Assembly (NCBI RefSeq): GCF_900110075.1
Contig: NZ_FOCJ01000003.1
Coordinates: 186,001-250,000, forward strand
Length of the DNA stretch: 64,000 bases
Source of the DNA: Paenibacillus sp. OV219
Lineage (GTDB): Bacteria > Bacillota > Bacilli > Paenibacillales > Paenibacillaceae
Direction of reading: 5' to 3'
A program made the position numbers and the translations under genes. Under the pieces are notes generated by a model. That model was not told the origin of the DNA. It ran no database searches and saw only the letters and a program-made list of their open reading frames with translations. This document shows positions 61,183 through 64,000 of the stretch, in pieces; position 1 is the first letter of the stretch; every line of letters begins with the position of its first letter.

Positions 61183-61704
61183 ATGTTTGAGTGGAAACGA
61201 CTGCTCCGATTTAATCGTTATATCGGTAGAGGAAACGAAGAGATCGACTATCAGTGGCCTACTTCCAAGCTTCCTATCATCAGCATTCGGACAAGCGCAG
61301 GAACCGGTAAGCCCAAAGTCGCACTTGGACTTATTGCGCTCGGCGATATCGCGATTGGAGTTGTGGCGGCAGGCGGTGTCTCGCTCGGTGTGCTTTCGTT
61401 CGGAGCCGTTGCGATTGGCGGCATGCTTGCGCTCGGTGCGGTTGCGATTGGCAATGGACTGGCAGCAGGTGCAGTAGCCATTGGCGATCTGGCCGTCGGT
61501 GCGGTAGCCATAGGACAGTCTGCTGTCGGCGCGGTAGGAATCGGCGAATATGCGCTTGGTGCTGTTGCCCTTGGAGAGCATGTTGCTGGGGTGGTAGCTA
61601 TCGGTGAACGTGTATACGGCATTGTCGCCATCGGAGAACACGGCTTCGGGCTCGTTCCGATTGTCGGAGATTTTATAAGGTGGATTGTTGGCTTGTTCCG
61701 CTAG
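61183..61704 (+). CDS. Glycine-every-five-residues repeat protein
   Basis: The start is ATG 61183 after GGGAGGTG; the frame opens 11 codons before. The 173-residue product has a basic N-terminus, about 110 residues in which Gly occurs every fifth position (AVAIG DLAVG AVAIG QSAVG AVGIG EYALG ...), and a hydrophobic C-terminal end. It has no clear signal peptide. The repeats should form a regular beta structure, perhaps a membrane-associated stack. I do not recognise a characterised family. It is not a classical A(D/N)LxX pentapeptide repeat protein. Confidence 0.75.
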   Translation: MFEWKRLLRFNRYIGRGNEEIDYQWPTSKLPIISIRTSAGTGKPKVALGLIALGDIAIGVVAAGGVSLGVLSFGAVAIGGMLALGAVAIGNGLAAGAVAIGDLAVGAVAIGQSAVGAVGIGEYALGAVALGEHVAGVVAIGERVYGIVAIGEHGFGLVPIVGDFIRWIVGLFR

Positions 61705-61772
61705 CTTTTAACAGATTTCGCCTTTATGCTACAATGAACAACAAGAAGAGTGTACAAAGGAAGGTTACCCGA

Positions 61773-62507
61773 ATGGATACCGTTAATATTTTGGGAGTCC
61801 CGTTCTCGAAACGGACGATGGACGATACAGTGAAGCTGCTGCAGAAGCAGCTAGCGAGCACGGACAAGCCGTTGTTCCACTTAATTACGGCGAACCCGGA
61901 GATCGTAATGGCAGCAAGAACGAACGCGGAGCTGCGGGCGATTGTGGAAGCGGCAGACCTGATTACGCCGGACGGCATCGGTGTCGTGCTCGCTGCGAGA
62001 TGGCAGGGCGACCATGTGCCGGAGCGGGTAACGGGCTATGATATGCTCGTTAAGCTGCTAGAAGGGGCGAAGAATGAGCCTTTCTCGCTGTATGTCGTTG
62101 GTGCGGATGAAGAGACGAACGCAAAGTCAGTGGAGATTATTCAAGATCGTTATCCTGGCGTTACGATCGCTGGACGGCATAACGGCTTCTTCAATGCGGA
62201 GCAAGAAGAGGCTCTCGTCGCGGATATCGAGCAGAAGCGCCCGGATATGGTCATTGCTGCGCTTGGTGCTCCTTTCTCGGAGAAGTGGATTTATAAGCAT
62301 AAGAGCCGCATGAAAGCGAAGATTGCTTTTGGCGTTGGAGGCAGTCTCGATGTTATTGCCGGCAAAGTGAAGCGTGCGCCGGTCATTTGGCAGAAGCTCA
62401 ATGTGGAGTGGCTGTACCGGCTGCTCAAGCAACCGTCTCGCTGGCGCAGACAGCTCGTGCTGCCGAAGTTCGCGCTGACCATCCTTACCTCGCGCAAATC
62501 GCGCTAA
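61773..62507 (+). CDS. WecB/TagA/CpsF-family glycosyltransferase
   Basis: The start is ATG 61773 after AAAGGAAGG; the frame opens earlier without family similarity. The 244-residue enzyme shows ITANPEIVMAA, ADLITPDGIGVVLAAR, VTGYDMLVKLL, YVVGADEETN, GAPFSEKWIYKHK and the KRAPVIWQKLNVEWLYRLLKQPSR end (in parts). TagA-like enzymes add N-acetylmannosamine to a lipid-linked sugar in wall teichoic acid or secondary wall polymer synthesis, at the inner membrane face. That fits the SLH-domain protein in this window, which needs such a polymer. A terminator follows. Confidence 0.92.
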   Translation: MDTVNILGVPFSKRTMDDTVKLLQKQLASTDKPLFHLITANPEIVMAARTNAELRAIVEAADLITPDGIGVVLAARWQGDHVPERVTGYDMLVKLLEGAKNEPFSLYVVGADEETNAKSVEIIQDRYPGVTIAGRHNGFFNAEQEEALVADIEQKRPDMVIAALGAPFSEKWIYKHKSRMKAKIAFGVGGSLDVIAGKVKRAPVIWQKLNVEWLYRLLKQPSRWRRQLVLPKFALTILTSRKSR

Positions 62508-62513
62508 TTCGTC

Positions 62514-62547
62514 AAGAGTCCTTGAGTTGTTGAAGGGCTCTTTTTTC
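62514..62547 (+). terminator. Terminator of the WecB/TagA gene
   Basis: The stem AAGAGTCCTT / AAGGGCTCTT (one wobble) is followed by TTTT. Confidence 0.85.
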
Positions 62548-62570
62548 ATTGTCACAGATCGTTTCAAAAC

Positions 62571-62590
62571 GATGTGATTGCAATCACATC
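62571..62590. promoter_or_regulatory. FNR/CRP-type operator before hmp
   Basis: GATGTGATTGCAATCACATC is a perfect 20-bp palindrome containing TGTGA-N6-TCACA, the consensus of Crp/Fnr regulators (Fnr in Bacillus uses it). It is centred at 62580.5. A likely -10 TATACT is at 62611-62616, so the site would sit near -42 from the expected start, the classical activator position. Confidence 0.8.
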
Positions 62591-62610
62591 GGCTAGGCGT
62601 CGCTTCTCGC

Positions 62611-62616
62611 TATACT
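62611..62616 (+). promoter_or_regulatory. Likely -10 element of hmp
   Basis: TATACT lies 44 nt before the hmp ATG, with no recognisable -35 in its place but the FNR-type palindrome overlapping that area. This fits an activator-dependent promoter. Confidence 0.55.
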
Positions 62617-62659
62617 TGATTCATAACAAGATTAAGCAAATGAAAGCGGGGAGTAAACC

Positions 62660-63913
62660 ATGCTAAGCGATAAAACGATCCAAATCATCAAATCGACCGT
62701 GCCGGTGCTCGAAATCTACGGAACTGCGATTACAAAACGTTTCTACGAATTGTTGTTTACGCGTTATCCGGAGCTGCTGAACCTGTTCAATCATGCCAAC
62801 CAGCGACAAGGCAAGCAGCAGACGGCGCTTGCGAATGCGGTCTATGCGGCAGCGCTGCATATCGATAAGCTGGAGATGATTCTGCCGGCGGTGAAGCAGA
62901 TCGCGCATAAGCACCGAAGTCTCGGCGTGAAACCGGAGCAGTATCCAATCGTAGGAGAAATGCTGCTTACGGCAATCAAGGATGTGCTCGGCGATGCGGC
63001 GACGGATGAGATTCTAGGAGCGTGGGCGGAAGCATACGGCATCATTGCAAAAGTGTTCATCGACGTAGAAGCTGACATGTACGAGGCAGCAGAGCAGCAG
63101 CAGGGCGGTTGGGCGGATTACCGGGCTTTCCGCGTGGAACGGAAAGTCATTGAGAGTGACGTCATTACTTCCTTCTACCTGGTGCCGCAAGATGGTGGCG
63201 ACATTGCTTCTTTTGAGCCGGGGCAGTATGTGAGTGTGAAGGTGGACATTCCGGGTGAAGCCAATACGCATATTCGTCAATACAGCTTATCCGATGCGCC
63301 AGGCAAGCCTTATTACCGAATTACGGTGAAGAGGGAAGAGGCACAGCATGGCAAACCAGCTGGGAAAGTGTCGGTGCACTTGCACGAGCAAGTACAGTGC
63401 GGGGATGTACTCTGGTTGTCGGCTCCGGCAGGCGAATTTACGCTTGATCAACAGGATGATCGGCCGCTTGTCCTGATGAGCGGAGGGGTTGGTCAGACAC
63501 CGCTAGTCAGTATGCTGAACACGGTCGTAGAAGCGAGTCCGGGAAGGAGAGTTATCTTTATCCATGCTGCTCAGAACGGCGATGTTCATGCGCTTAAGCA
63601 GCAGGTGAAAGAGCTGGCTGTTCGTCATTCACAAGTAGCCGTTCACGTTGTTTACGATAAGCCTACAACGCGTGATCAAGAGCTGCAAGCTTACGATAAA
63701 AAAGGTTTTATCGATCTTCCTTGGCTTACGAGAGTGATTCCAACGACCAATGCGGCATTCTACTTCTGCGGTCCGGTTCCATTCATGCGGACGATGAACA
63801 GCTTACTGAAGGAGCTTGGGGTAAACGCCGCGGACATCCACTACGAATTCTTTGGTCCAGCTGGTAGTTTGGAGGCGGGCGAGGTTACTGCACAGACTCA
63901 GCCGCAGCCCTAG
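62660..63913 (+). CDS. hmp: Flavohaemoglobin (nitric oxide dioxygenase)
   Basis: The 417-residue protein has a globin domain with key residues Tyr29, Gln53 and proximal His85, as in characterised Hmp. It has a ferredoxin-reductase-type FAD domain (RQYSLSDAP) and an NAD domain (MSGGVGQTPLVSMLNTVV, YFCGPVPFM). It turns NO and O2 into nitrate using NAD(P)H and so protects against NO. AAAGCGGGGAG is the ribosome site. The nos gene is 7 kb upstream. Expression is probably controlled by the palindrome at 62571 and the Crp/Fnr gene that follows in the opposite direction. Confidence 0.95.
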   Translation: MLSDKTIQIIKSTVPVLEIYGTAITKRFYELLFTRYPELLNLFNHANQRQGKQQTALANAVYAAALHIDKLEMILPAVKQIAHKHRSLGVKPEQYPIVGEMLLTAIKDVLGDAATDEILGAWAEAYGIIAKVFIDVEADMYEAAEQQQGGWADYRAFRVERKVIESDVITSFYLVPQDGGDIASFEPGQYVSVKVDIPGEANTHIRQYSLSDAPGKPYYRITVKREEAQHGKPAGKVSVHLHEQVQCGDVLWLSAPAGEFTLDQQDDRPLVLMSGGVGQTPLVSMLNTVVEASPGRRVIFIHAAQNGDVHALKQQVKELAVRHSQVAVHVVYDKPTTRDQELQAYDKKGFIDLPWLTRVIPTTNAAFYFCGPVPFMRTMNSLLKELGVNAADIHYEFFGPAGSLEAGEVTAQTQPQP

Positions 63914-63938
63914 CAACAACAGACGCAATGGTAATGAG

Positions 63939-64000
63939 CTATGACCTCTTCTGGGAGCGCAGCAGCCGGTTAATCGTTTCGCGGCGCAGTCCGATCAATT
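63939..64000 (-). CDS. C-terminal end of a Crp/Fnr-family regulator (partial)
   Basis: On the minus strand, an open frame enters from the right edge and stops at TAG 63939-63941. The visible 20 residues, ...LIGLRRETINRLLRSQKRS, match the recognition helix of Crp/Fnr regulators (IGxxRETVxRLL). The gene faces hmp, and the TGTGA-N6-TCACA site before hmp is the consensus for this family, so it is a good candidate for the hmp regulator. The remainder of the gene lies outside the window. Confidence 0.75.
   Translation of the reverse strand, partial: LIGLRRETINRLLRSQKRS

Overview
The window looks like chromosome of a Gram-positive, spore-forming member of the Paenibacillaceae, most likely Paenibacillus or a close relative. 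The basis is the moderately high G+C content, strong AGGAGG-type ribosome sites with frequent TTG/GTG starts, many stem-plus-T-run terminators, an S-layer-anchored giant protease, CotB/DUF2642-like and DUF4023-like small proteins, and families common in that group (GH127, GH99-like, copper-amine-oxidase stalk proteins, bacterial NOS). I see no rRNA, tRNA, CRISPR array or insertion sequence. The only phage-like trace is a small immunity-repressor/ImmA/holin cluster near 38.4-39.8 kb.

Layout. 0-5.4 kb: the end of an unknown gene, a flavin amine oxidase, a 40-codon DUF4023-like gene on the opposite strand, a TauE/SafE exporter, and an AraC regulator next to a GH99/WbsX-like protein. 5.4-9.7 kb (minus): a hybrid histidine kinase and a Bcr/CflA drug exporter. 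9.9-12.2 kb: an amino-acid (probably cystine) ABC importer. 12.3-18.1 kb: a 1928-residue subtilase with PA, dockerin-like and SLH domains. 18.4-23.9 kb: an ArsB-like transporter, a triple Sm-like-repeat protein, a two-cupredoxin protein and two homologous membrane proteins, one of them an internal duplication. 24-26 kb: a histidine kinase facing a NarL-type regulator. 26.2-29.8 kb: a complete fixABCX operon plus a 48-codon gene. 29.9-33.9 kb: two convergent c-di-GMP genes. 34-37.9 kb: adenosine deaminase, then a tight Asp-box propeller / MoaD-ThiS-like / ThiF-MoeB-like cassette. 38-42.2 kb: a cold-shock protein, the phage-like regulators, and a nuclease-XPD helicase. 42.5-44.4 kb: GH127. 44.5-48.5 kb (minus): an ECF sigma/anti-sigma pair behind two secreted cupredoxin proteins. 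48.6-51.8 kb: an acetyltransferase, a phosphoesterase and a tetracycline-protection-like GTPase.

51.84-52.78 kb is the largest gene-free stretch. It holds a G-quadruplex motif, a 113-bp tandem array in which each unit can form two hairpins, and a hairpin-rich tract ending at a strong terminator. 52.8-64 kb: a cupin gene with diverged duplicates of its own 5' end, an OYE-family reductase (NamA), nitric oxide synthase, a DEAD-box helicase with a very long Gly/Arg tail, small enzymes, a copper-amine-oxidase-like stalk protein, a lipoprotein, a protein with a glycine every five residues, a WecB/TagA glycosyltransferase and flavohaemoglobin Hmp. A perfect FNR/CRP-type palindrome precedes hmp, and the end of a Crp/Fnr-family regulator gene lies at the right edge.

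Themes: extracytoplasmic copper/redox proteins (three cupredoxin genes), flavin electron transfer (fixABCX), NO production (nos) and removal (hmp), and c-di-GMP and two-component signalling. The best candidates for something undescribed are the propeller/ubiquitin-like/E1-like cassette (35.2-37.8 kb) and the repeat-plus-structured region (51.84-52.78 kb).
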